Of a stretch of 64,000 bases of DNA, positions 23,064 to 29,966 are shown one piece after another. Both the position numbers and the translations under genes were made by a program. Each line of letters begins with the position of its first letter. Position 1 is the stretch's first letter. The DNA comes from Haladaptatus sp. DYF46 (GTDB lineage: Archaea > Halobacteriota > Halobacteria > Halobacteriales > Haladaptataceae): assembly GCF_021083305.1 (NCBI RefSeq), contig NZ_JAJFAY010000003.1, forward strand, positions 310,001 to 374,000, written 5' to 3'. Under the pieces are notes generated by a model, which was not told where the DNA came from, made no database searches, and was given only the letters and a program-made list of their open reading frames with translations.

Positions 23064-24662
23064 CTACCCCTGACCGACGAGGCGCTCTTCGTCCTCCCAG
23101 AAATCTTTCCGCAGTTGGTACTTCTGTACCTTCCCGGTTGCCGTCTCCGGGAGGTCCTCCTGTACCAGAATCTTGCGCGGAATCTTGTACCCGGCCATTT
23201 TGTCCCGGCAGAACGCTTCCACGTCGTCCTCGGAGAGTTCGACGCCCGGTTTCGGGACGACGACGGCGGTCACCAACTCGCCCCACTCGTCGCTCGGCGT
23301 GGGGATGACGGCGGCCTTGGCGATATCGGAGTGGTCGTAGAGTACGTCCTCGACTTCGATGGAGGAGACGTTCTCCCCGCCCGAGATGATGATGTCCTTC
23401 TTTCTGTCCTGAATCGAAATCATCCCGTCCTCGTCGATGGTGGCGAGGTCGCCGGTATGGAAGTAGCCCGAAATGCGGTCGTTGAACGCCTTTTCGGTCG
23501 CGTCCGGCTTGTTGAGGTAGCGGTCCATCACCTGATTGCCGCGGACGACGACTTCGCCCATCGTCTCGCCGTCTGCGGGAACGTCGGTGCCGTCGTCGTG
23601 GACGACGCGGAGGTCGGTACAGAGCGTCTCGCTGCCCTGTTTGACCTTGAGCGAGCGCCCGCGCGTGGCGAGGCGGCGCGGCGAATTTGAGGTGGTGATG
23701 ATGGGTGCGGTCTCGGTCAGGCCGTAGATGTGGATGATGCGCCAGCCGATTTCGTCCTCGACGGTTTCGATGGTCGCCGTCGCGGGGGCGCTCCCGGCGG
23801 TGGCGATGCGCACTTCCCTGTCGCCGGTCGTCTCCACGTCCGGGTTGTTCTCCTTGTAGGCGATGACGCGGTTGAGGACCGTCGGCGCGCCGCACATGAA
23901 CGACACGTCGTTGTCCCGAATCTTTTCGAGCGTTCGTTCCGGCGTGAACTTCCGTAGACAGACGTGTGTGCCGCCGGTGCCCGTGATGGCGTAGGTGTGG
24001 CCCCACCCGTTGCAGTGGAACATCGGGAGCGTCCAGAGGTACGTGTCGTCGTCCCGAATCTCCATGTGCTGGTTGAGGACGAGCGCATGCCAGTGTTCCG
24101 TTCGGTGGGTTCGGACGACGCCTTTCGGGTCGCCGGTCGTCCCGGACGTGTAGTTGATGCTCGCGTCGTCGTCCTCCGAGATGTCGGCGCGTTCCGGCGG
24201 GTCGGCCGACGCCTCGTCCACGAGCGACATGTAGTCCTCCCAGTCGCCGTCGATTTCGTCGGCCTTGTAGCCGATGAACGTTTCCGCCGGAATCGAGTCG
24301 CGGACGGCCTCCACCTTCCCCGCGAAGTCGTAATCCGCGATGACGACCGACGCCGCACAGTCGTTCAGGATGTACTCGTAGTTCTCGGGAACGAGGCGGT
24401 AGTTCATCGGGACGTACACCGCGCCCAGATGGTTGGTCGCGTACAGCGCTTCGAGGAAGTAGTGGGTGTTCGATGCGAGCATCGCCACGCGATCGCCCCG
24501 TTCGACGCCGTGTTCGGCGAGTACGTTCGCGAGGCTACTGACCCGCTCGTCGAACTCCGCGTAGGTGTACTCCGTGCCGTCGTCCGCGATGACGCCGACC
24601 ACGTCGTCGTAGAGGTCCACGGCGCGGTCGAGGAAATCCATCGTCGTCATTTCCTTCTTCAT
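23064..24662 (-). CDS. Fatty-acid--CoA ligase (AMP-binding)
   Basis: 532 residues, full-length. The P-loop-like YTSGTTGDPKGVVRTHR (near residue 172), the LPMFHCNGWGHTY region, YGLTETAPII (A5), TGDLATIDEDGMISIQDRKKDIIISGGENVSSIEVEDVLY, and ATGKVQKYQLRKDF with the catalytic lysine. The WGHTYAITGTGGTHVC pattern and length are those of medium/long-chain acyl-CoA ligases (AlkK-like). Activates a fatty acid to acyl-CoA using ATP. The N-terminal extension MKKEM may be dropped in favour of an internal ATG 15 or 21 bases in. Confidence 0.92.
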   Translation of the reverse strand: MKKEMTTMDFLDRAVDLYDDVVGVIADDGTEYTYAEFDERVSSLANVLAEHGVERGDRVAMLASNTHYFLEALYATNHLGAVYVPMNYRLVPENYEYILNDCAASVVIADYDFAGKVEAVRDSIPAETFIGYKADEIDGDWEDYMSLVDEASADPPERADISEDDDASINYTSGTTGDPKGVVRTHRTEHWHALVLNQHMEIRDDDTYLWTLPMFHCNGWGHTYAITGTGGTHVCLRKFTPERTLEKIRDNDVSFMCGAPTVLNRVIAYKENNPDVETTGDREVRIATAGSAPATATIETVEDEIGWRIIHIYGLTETAPIITTSNSPRRLATRGRSLKVKQGSETLCTDLRVVHDDGTDVPADGETMGEVVVRGNQVMDRYLNKPDATEKAFNDRISGYFHTGDLATIDEDGMISIQDRKKDIIISGGENVSSIEVEDVLYDHSDIAKAAVIPTPSDEWGELVTAVVVPKPGVELSEDDVEAFCRDKMAGYKIPRKILVQEDLPETATGKVQKYQLRKDFWEDEERLVGQG

Positions 24663-24794
24663 GAACTGTCATCCACATCATTTCCCGACGACGGGGTAAA
24701 GATTTCGACTCTTGCTAGCAAGCACCACGAAAGGAGAAACCCGGTTCTCAGGTTCGAACGAACCGTCGCCCGACATTTTTCAGCAGTTGCGACC

Positions 24795-24846
24795 GGAATC
24801 CAACGACGCTGCTATCGGACGGAATCCAACGACGCCGCTATCGGAC
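24795..24846. repeat. 26-bp tandem duplication over the 3' end of the SDR gene
   Basis: Two adjacent copies of GGAATCCAACGACGC(T/C) followed by GCTATCGGAC, at 24795-24820 and 24821-24846, with one mismatch. The second copy covers the stop codon and last codons of the 24838-25614 gene, so the first is a non-coding duplicate. Confidence 0.85.
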
Positions 24847-25614
24847 GGTGTAGCCACCGTCCAACACGACCGTCTCCCCGGTCATGTACGCCGATGCGTC
24901 GCTCGCGAGATACACCGCCGTCGGCCCGAGCATCTCGGGCGTGGCCATCTCGTCCTGTAGCATCTCTCCCGTCCAGATTTCGACGGCGTTCTCGGCGACT
25001 TGTGCGCCTTGGTCAGCGTTGTCCGTGGCGACGTACCCCGGAGCCAGATTGTTCACCCGGATCCCGTGCTCCGCCCACTCCGACGCGAGTTGCGTCTTGA
25101 ATCCCTCTAACCCCGCCTTCGACGCGTTGTACGCCACTTGCCGCTGGGGGTAGTTCGCGATGTACGCCGACATGGAGGAGACGTTGAGGATGACGCCGCC
25201 GTCGTCCATCATCTCCTGCCCGGCGGCGCGCGAACAGAGAAACGCTCCCGTCAGGTTCGTCTCGATGACGTCGTTCCACTCGGCGAGCGTCATCGATTCG
25301 ATGGCTTCGTGGACGACGATTCCGGCGTTGTTCACGAGGACGTCCACGCCGTCGAACCGCTCGACGGTCGCCTCGACCATCGCAGTCACCGCGTCCTCGT
25401 CCGTGATATCACACGCCACTCCGAGCGCCTCGGGCCCGGTTTCCGTTTCGATTTCCGTCGCCGCGGCCTCGGCCTGCGCTTGGTCACGACTCGCAACGAC
25501 GACGTTCGCACCCGCTTCCGCGAGGGCCGTCGCGATGGCGCGACCGATGCCGCGGTTCCCGCCGGTTACGATTGCCACTTGCTCGTCCAGTTTGAATGCG
25601 TCGAGTACCGTCAT
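24838..25614 (-). CDS. Short-chain dehydrogenase/reductase
   Basis: 258 residues, classical SDR. VAIVTGGNRGIGRAIATALAEAG (cofactor), VLVNNAGIVVHEAIE, the catalytic Ser of ILNVSSMSAYIAN, YNASKAGLEGF, and LAPGYVATDNA. The C-terminal YMTGETVVLDGGYTV is the usual ending of glucose-1-dehydrogenase/3-oxoacyl-ACP-reductase-like SDRs. Likely NAD(P)-dependent; substrate not determined. It lies downstream of the ligase on the same strand with a 175-base gap. Confidence 0.92.
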   Translation of the reverse strand: MTVLDAFKLDEQVAIVTGGNRGIGRAIATALAEAGANVVVASRDQAQAEAAATEIETETGPEALGVACDITDEDAVTAMVEATVERFDGVDVLVNNAGIVVHEAIESMTLAEWNDVIETNLTGAFLCSRAAGQEMMDDGGVILNVSSMSAYIANYPQRQVAYNASKAGLEGFKTQLASEWAEHGIRVNNLAPGYVATDNADQGAQVAENAVEIWTGEMLQDEMATPEMLGPTAVYLASDASAYMTGETVVLDGGYTVR

Positions 25615-25716
25615 GATACTATCTCCGGGAGGCGGTTACAAAACCGTTCTTCCCAACCTCGTGCATGCTATCGCGACGACCCGAACCGTCCCGACGGGAA
25701 ACCGAACCCTTTTTGT

Positions 25717-25734
25717 TTTAGGTCTTCCTAAAAA
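25717..25734 (+). promoter_or_regulatory. DtxR/Idr-like operator before the 54-residue protein
   Basis: TTTTAGG - TCTT - CCTAAAA, perfect 7-base arms with a 4-base spacer, six bases upstream of the start codon at 25741. The same 18-base layout recurs at 28834-28851. TTAGG/CCTAA palindromes are the known targets of DtxR-family metal-dependent repressors (IdeR, and Idr/SirR proteins in haloarchaea). Overlap with the expected TATA region suggests repression. Confidence 0.7.
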
Positions 25735-25740
25735 ATCCCG

Positions 25741-25905
25741 ATGGCTGTCAACCCACGGCCCGTTGACGAAGCGACCCACGCTCCCACCCCGACGACGCCG
25801 GGCATCAACCTCTGTGAGACACGTCCCGAACGGTTCGTCTTCCTGGAAGACGGCAACACGGACGGATGGATTTCGACGGACCTGGTCGTCTCGTTGCGGC
25901 GGTAG
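25741..25905 (+). CDS. 54-residue microprotein, predicted iron-regulated
   Basis: Short ORF starting ATG at 25741 (MAVNPRPVDEATHAPTPTTP) and ending TAG at 25905. The C-terminal half, RFVFLEDGNTDGWISTDLVV, resembles small haloarchaeal proteins ending in a D/N-x-x-x-W-(I/L)-x-(S/T)-D pattern (DUF7331-like); this is by eye only. No signal or membrane segment. It is placed directly behind a perfect Idr-like operator and just before the ORB cluster of origin B. The operator is the main reason for calling it a real gene. Confidence 0.66.
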   Translation: MAVNPRPVDEATHAPTPTTPGINLCETRPERFVFLEDGNTDGWISTDLVVSLRR

Positions 25906-25930
25906 CGCCACTATGGGCCGGACGACGACC

Positions 25931-25949
25931 ACCCCACGTTTCCGACGTT
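25931..25949 (-). repeat. Origin recognition box B1
   Basis: ACCCCACGTTTCCGACGTT on the + strand; G-string on the - strand. Core CCGACGTT/AACGTCGG is shared with all B boxes; the G-rich end is shortest here. Confidence 0.75.
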
Positions 25950-25980
25950 AATCGAGTGGAACTGCCGCTACACTTCAGTC

Positions 25981-26001
25981 ACCCCCCACGTTTCCGACGT
26001 T
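25981..26001 (-). repeat. Origin recognition box B2
   Basis: CCCCCCACGTTTCCGACGTT preceded by CA; full G-string on the - strand. Same orientation as B1 and B3. Confidence 0.82.
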
Positions 26002-26048
26002 CTGACGGGCTTCGTTCGATATCTCGCTGGGAAAGTAGGTGAAGGCAC

Positions 26049-26073
26049 ACACCCCCCACGTTTCCGACGTTCT
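26049..26073 (-). repeat. Origin recognition box B3
   Basis: ACACCCCCCACGTTTCCGAC then GTTCT, 23 or more bases in common with B2. It is the innermost box of the left half-origin. Confidence 0.82.
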
Positions 26074-26253
26074 ACGAAATTCTACGGGAACTACTTTTCT
26101 GGACCGATCGGTGACGAGATGAAACGTGAGGACAGAATTTCACCTCTCCGGAAGTCTGTCGTTTGGCGGGTCATATGGCGTAATTTGCCGGTCGGGGTTG
26201 GTCGGAGATCGACCGGGACCTGTCGAGTCTGATCGCTTAACGCCCCTAGAAGA

Positions 26254-26277
26254 AACGTCGGAAACACGGGGGGTGTG
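26254..26277 (+). repeat. Origin recognition box B4
   Basis: AACGTCGGAAACACGGGGGG then TGTG: opposite orientation to B1-B3. The GGAAAC plus G-string layout is close to that of boxes known in other haloarchaea, and unlike the origin A boxes. Confidence 0.82.
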
Positions 26278-26310
26278 GGTGTTTTCTCTCTAGCGTTCGT
26301 TCTAGAGGAG

Positions 26311-26336
26311 AACGTCGGAAACGTAGGGGGAGGGGG
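26311..26336 (+). repeat. Origin recognition box B5
   Basis: AACGTCGGAAACGTAGGGGG then AGGGGG. Forward orientation, 57 bases from B4. Confidence 0.8.
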
Positions 26337-26368
26337 TAGAAGAGGATCGTTTCGATGAATATCGGAGA

Positions 26369-26608
26369 ACATCGGAAAAGAGGGGACCAACTCGACTCAA
26401 ACGTCGGAAAGAAGGATGATTCTATGTGAACGGGGGAATACCGAAATGGACAGAAAGAACGCTTGGAACCGGTAAATACATCGGAATAATGGGGAGGACG
26501 AAGATACGAACGTCGGAAATACAGTCGTAGTCCATCGACTATAAAATCCGTCACTAAATGGCTACAGTTTCGGTTATCGTTGGTATTAACATCGGAAACG
26601 AGGTCGTG
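26369..26608 (+). repeat. Weak origin B box copies
   Basis: Five degenerate copies share the core A(A)C(G/A)TCGGAAA: 26369-26386 (ACATCGGAAAAGAGGGGA), 26399-26415 (AACGTCGGAAAGAAGG), 26478-26497 (ACATCGGAATAATGGGGAGG), 26509-26524 (AACGTCGGAAATACAG), and 26588-26608 (AACATCGGAAACGAGG). All face the orc1/cdc6 gene; the last is about 45 bases before its start and may serve autoregulation. Confidence 0.6.
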
Positions 26609-26652
26609 TCACGCCCTATGGATTTATGTACGTCGTTACAGTTAGTTGCTGT

Positions 26653-27957
26653 ATGGATTTGCCCCGCGTGAACGAGCCTCGTCGCTCCCGGCTTCGGGCG
26701 GACGGAGGCGATGAGGGGTTCGATGTCGCTCGCGAGATTTTCGAGCAGGAGGATACCATCTTCGCAAACGAGAGTTTGCTCGAAATCGACCACGTTCCGA
26801 GTGCCGACCGTATCGTCGGGCGAGACGACGAAATCCGTATGCTAGCGGAGGAGCTTCGAAGTGCCGTCAACGGCCACTCGCCCGAAAACGTGATCATTTA
26901 CGGGAAAACCGGAACGGGGAAATCACTCGTCTCACGGCACGTCACGTCTCGTGCAAAGGAGTTAGCCAAGGATGGCGTCAGCATCGGTACGGCATATGTC
27001 GATTGCTCGACGCACAGCACCGAGACGCAGGCTGTATCGACGCTTGCCCGTCATTATAACGAACCGAATGTGACGCAACTTCGCGTTCCTGAAACCGGTC
27101 TCTCCACTGCGGCCTACTACGAACGCCTTTGGACCGTCTTGGACCTCCAATACGACGTCGTCATCATCATCCTCGATGAAGCTGATCTGATGACGGACGA
27201 TAGCATACTGATGAAACTGTCTCGGGCCGGTGAATCCGGCAGCACGTCCTGCCGCATCGGGGTTATCGCGATCAGCAACAAGATCGAATGGGCCGATGAT
27301 CTGAACGAACGGGTGAAGTCGAGTCTTCAGCCGAAGGAGATGGCGTTTCAACCGTACGATGCCACCCAGTTGGAACGGATAATGGAAAACCGGACGGACG
27401 CGTTCCAATCCGGCGTGTTGACGAGCGACGTCATCCCCCTCTGTGCTGCCTTTGCAGCACAGGACTTCGGCGATGCACGGAAAGCGATCGACATCCTTCG
27501 TCATTCGGGCAACTTGGCGTACAAGCAGGATGCAGAGCAGGTGACCGAGACCCACGTCCGCGAAGCGCGTACCGAAGCGGAAAAGGACCGCTTCAAGGAA
27601 CTCATCGAGGGGGTTCCACAACAGGCAAAAGCGGTGTTGTTGGCGCTCTCGATTCTCACCAACAACTCGGCACAGGAGGAGTTCGCCACGCAACTCGTCT
27701 ATCGCCAGTATTCGAACATCTGCAAGACTATCGAATTGGACACGCTCTCCGAGCGGCGGTTTCGTGATATACTGAAAGAACAGGCGTTTCTCGGTCTCAT
27801 CGATATCCAAAAGGAAAATCGCGGTCGTTCGGGCGGCATCAATCTACTCAATCGGCTCGTCGAGGACTCCGAAATCGTGTATGAAATCCTCATCGACGAT
27901 AACAGATTCACGGAACTGGATGACAATCTCGACCAACGCCGCGTCCAAGACTGGTAG
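26653..27957 (+). CDS. Orc1/Cdc6 replication initiator (origin B)
   Basis: 434 residues from the ATG at 26653 (MDLPRVNEPRRSRLRADGGD), about 27 bases after a TTTATGT box; an ATG at 26626 is also in frame but falls in that box. AAA+ motifs: IVGRDDEIRMLAEEL, Walker A GKTGTGKS near residue 85, Walker B IIILDEADLM near 170, sensor-1 IAISNKIEWADDL, sensor-2 GDARKAIDILRH, then a winged-helix domain (about 315-434). It is a paralogue of the gene at 7360-8625, with the same motif set and spacing, and it sits next to its own, differently sequenced boxes. Confidence 0.95.
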   Translation: MDLPRVNEPRRSRLRADGGDEGFDVAREIFEQEDTIFANESLLEIDHVPSADRIVGRDDEIRMLAEELRSAVNGHSPENVIIYGKTGTGKSLVSRHVTSRAKELAKDGVSIGTAYVDCSTHSTETQAVSTLARHYNEPNVTQLRVPETGLSTAAYYERLWTVLDLQYDVVIIILDEADLMTDDSILMKLSRAGESGSTSCRIGVIAISNKIEWADDLNERVKSSLQPKEMAFQPYDATQLERIMENRTDAFQSGVLTSDVIPLCAAFAAQDFGDARKAIDILRHSGNLAYKQDAEQVTETHVREARTEAEKDRFKELIEGVPQQAKAVLLALSILTNNSAQEEFATQLVYRQYSNICKTIELDTLSERRFRDILKEQAFLGLIDIQKENRGRSGGINLLNRLVEDSEIVYEILIDDNRFTELDDNLDQRRVQDW

Positions 27958-28025
27958 CTCGCCTCGAAATCGATTACCGAGATACTCGGCTTGTTCTGCC
28001 TTGGGTTTAAAATCGTAGAATTCGC

Positions 28026-28571
28026 CTAGTGCGTCGCGGATTCGAGGACGAGGGTGTCGTCTTCGAGGTAGTGGTCGATGGTGTGTGCGTGTTCTTCGAT
28101 GTCTTCGAGTTGTTCCCGAAGCATCTCCTCGGTCGCGTAGTCACCGAGTCCGTTCGCGAGTTCGATGTGTTCGCGGTAGCTCTCGATGATGTCGCCGTAC
28201 ATGCCCAAGTCGTGCCGGAACGAGGTCCGAATGTCGTAGACGTCCTCGTCCTCGGGTTCGACCGTCGAAGCCGCCGAGAGCGCCGTCATGCTCGCGTGGG
28301 GAACGCCGCCGAGCGCCTGAATGCGCTCCGCGATTTCGTCCGCCGCCTCCTCGACTTCCTCGTAGGCTTCCTGCAGGAAGAGGTGAATCTGGAGGTGTTC
28401 CGCACCTTCGACGTTCCAGTGGTGTTTGTGTAACTGGTGGTAGAGAACGTATGCGTCCGCGAGATCCGTATTCAGCGCGTCGATTACTTGTTCTGCCTTG
28501 TCGACGTCGAGGCGAAGCGGGTTCTCCTCGACCGTACCGGCTTCCTGCCGAACTTCCTCCTGAATGCTCAT
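28026..28571 (-). CDS. dpsA: DpsA ferritin-like DNA-protecting protein
   Basis: 181 residues from the ATG at 28571 (MSIQEEVRQEAGTVEENPLR). Four-helix ferritin-like fold of the Dps family: LADAYVLYHQLHKHHWNVEGAEH carries the ferroxidase histidine and the KHHWNV signature, followed by LHLFLQEAYEEVEEAADEIAERIQALGG with the Asp and Glu ligands. In haloarchaea DpsA oxidises and stores iron and limits oxidative damage. A TATA-like GGTATATG at 28598-28605 precedes the start. Two variant Idr-like boxes lie upstream of that TATA at 28627-28643 and 28645-28664, a layout that fits activation rather than repression. Confidence 0.95.
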   Translation of the reverse strand: MSIQEEVRQEAGTVEENPLRLDVDKAEQVIDALNTDLADAYVLYHQLHKHHWNVEGAEHLQIHLFLQEAYEEVEEAADEIAERIQALGGVPHASMTALSAASTVEPEDEDVYDIRTSFRHDLGMYGDIIESYREHIELANGLGDYATEEMLREQLEDIEEHAHTIDHYLEDDTLVLESATH

Positions 28572-28626
28572 TGCAACTAATACTGCGTGCGCCAGACACA
28601 TATACCTTTCCAAAGTCAAAAGTATT

Positions 28627-28664
28627 TTTTCGGATGGCCTAAGATTTTTTGGATAGCCTAAACT
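28627..28664 (-). promoter_or_regulatory. Two imperfect Idr-like boxes upstream of dpsA
   Basis: TTTTCGGATGGCCTAAG at 28627-28643 and TTTTTTGGATAGCCTAAACT at 28645-28664. Both keep a clean CCTAA half and a degraded TT(T)GG half, unlike the perfect palindromes at 25717 and 28834. They lie 20-60 bases upstream of the dpsA TATA box. Confidence 0.55.
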
Positions 28665-28833
28665 TATTCGAACGGCTGTGGGTTGCTATCCTCCGATTTC
28701 TAGCTCCTGAGAAATACCGAATTCGGACGTCCTACTGCCTGAATCGCCGCTCCACACGAACGAACGCGACCGCGAAAGCCGCCGGTGCGATGGAATCACG
28801 ACCGTTCGTATATCGAACAAAACACTTTTGGAG

Positions 28834-28851
28834 TTTTAGGCGAGCCTAAAA
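28834..28851 (+). promoter_or_regulatory. DtxR/Idr-like operator before the 42-residue protein
   Basis: TTTTAGG - CGAG - CCTAAAA, with the same arms and spacer length as the operator at 25717-25734. It ends two bases before the start codon at 28854, so a bound repressor would cover the transcription start. Confidence 0.72.
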
Positions 28852-28853
28852 GC

Positions 28854-28982
28854 ATGGACGCTGACGTTATCCACGACGGTCGGTTCGTTTCTCGATGGCA
28901 CTCTCCGACCGTCGTCATCGCCGACTCGGACGCGGAACGATTCGACCGACTGCACGCGACTATCGCCGGTAGGTTCTTCTGA
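28854..28982 (+). CDS. 42-residue microprotein, predicted iron-regulated
   Basis: ATG at 28854 (MDADVIHDGRFVSRWHSPTV) to TGA at 28982. No family recognised; composition is normal for a haloarchaeal protein and it lacks a signal. It sits immediately behind a perfect Idr-like operator and 31 bases before the DUF7551-like gene, so the two probably form an operon controlled by iron. It shows no similarity to the other operator-linked microprotein at 25741. Confidence 0.62.
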   Translation: MDADVIHDGRFVSRWHSPTVVIADSDAERFDRLHATIAGRFF

Positions 28983-29013
28983 ACCGCCGCGACGGAACAC
29001 GACCGATTCACCC

Positions 29014-29910
29014 ATGGTAGGAAACACCCTTCACGACATCCGCCGACACGTCGAATCGCTCGCAGTCGAGGACGGCACGTACTACGTCGTCTGCGGCCGA
29101 ACCGGAACGAACCCGGTACCTATCGCGGGAAAGCGGTTCGAGAGCAGGGATACCGCACAGGTTGCGCTTCGGTCCGCCGAGCAGTACCGAGCAGCACTCC
29201 GGCGTTACGACCCCCACCTGCCGTACCACGATCTCATCGTCTGTGAACTTCCGACGTACCTCGACGCGTCGAGGTACGTCTCCCGACCCTTCCAGCGACC
29301 CGAGCGGTCAATCGGGGGTGGTGCAGTTACCGACAATCAACCCCTCATCGACTTCTGTCACGACGTCACCGGCGCGCTCTTCGAGACGCTCGCGATGGAA
29401 GGCTACGAGACCGTCGAACGGGCGGTGATGGACGTCTATCTCGACGCCGCCGAGTCCATTACCGACCGCGACGAGTTCTGTCTCGTCCTGCTCGAAAGCA
29501 TGGTCGAGGAGCTGACCGACCGGCTTTCCGAGGACGAACAGGGTCGCGTGCTGTCGGCGGCGGCGGACGGATTGCCGCCGACCGTCGACGACGGGGCGAC
29601 GATGGAGACCGTGTTCGAATATCTCGTTTCGGTGTCCATCGTCTCCGACTACAGACTCACCGCCGTGGACAGCGCGACATCCTCACGCGACTGGCTCGTC
29701 CGACTCACCGAGTACGCGTTGAACGGGGACGACCGGTATCTCCCGACGCTTCCGCTCGCCATCGAACTCCGCCGCGTTCACTCCGGTTCGGTGTCGATAG
29801 AGTGGGCGCGTTCGGTCGATGCCAACGACTGGGAGTTGCGGATATCGGTACGAACTCCGTCGGACTCCGGTTCCGCCGGACTCCTTCGGACGGTGGTGCG
29901 GGACGCCTGA
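29014..29910 (+). CDS. Uncharacterised haloarchaeal protein (DUF7551-like)
   Basis: 298 residues. Opens MVGNTLHDIRRHVESLAVED, followed by GTYYVVCGRTGTNPVPIAGKRF and a well-kept LRRYDPHLPYHDLIVCELP. I recognise this as a haloarchaea-specific family of unknown function, by general memory of the pattern and not by search. The C-terminal 170 residues are helical and acidic. No membrane segments. It follows the operator-controlled 42-residue gene, so it may belong to an iron-responsive unit. Confidence 0.72.
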   Translation: MVGNTLHDIRRHVESLAVEDGTYYVVCGRTGTNPVPIAGKRFESRDTAQVALRSAEQYRAALRRYDPHLPYHDLIVCELPTYLDASRYVSRPFQRPERSIGGGAVTDNQPLIDFCHDVTGALFETLAMEGYETVERAVMDVYLDAAESITDRDEFCLVLLESMVEELTDRLSEDEQGRVLSAAADGLPPTVDDGATMETVFEYLVSVSIVSDYRLTAVDSATSSRDWLVRLTEYALNGDDRYLPTLPLAIELRRVHSGSVSIEWARSVDANDWELRISVRTPSDSGSAGLLRTVVRDA

Positions 29911-29966
29911 CCCCCGTGGAACGGTCGAATCGACGGAGCGACGGTCGAAACCGACCCAAACCGCTC

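Larger units (their letters stand above)
25906..26652. other. Candidate replication origin B (non-coding)
   Basis: A 750-base gene-free stretch upstream of the second orc1/cdc6 gene. It holds three reverse-orientation boxes (25931-25949, 25981-26001, 26049-26073), a 180-base gap, then two strong forward boxes (26254-26277, 26311-26336) and several weaker AACGTCGGAAA copies up to 26608. The inverted arrangement around a central gap matches that of archaeal origins. Unlike origin A, the centre is not markedly AT-rich. Confidence 0.82.
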
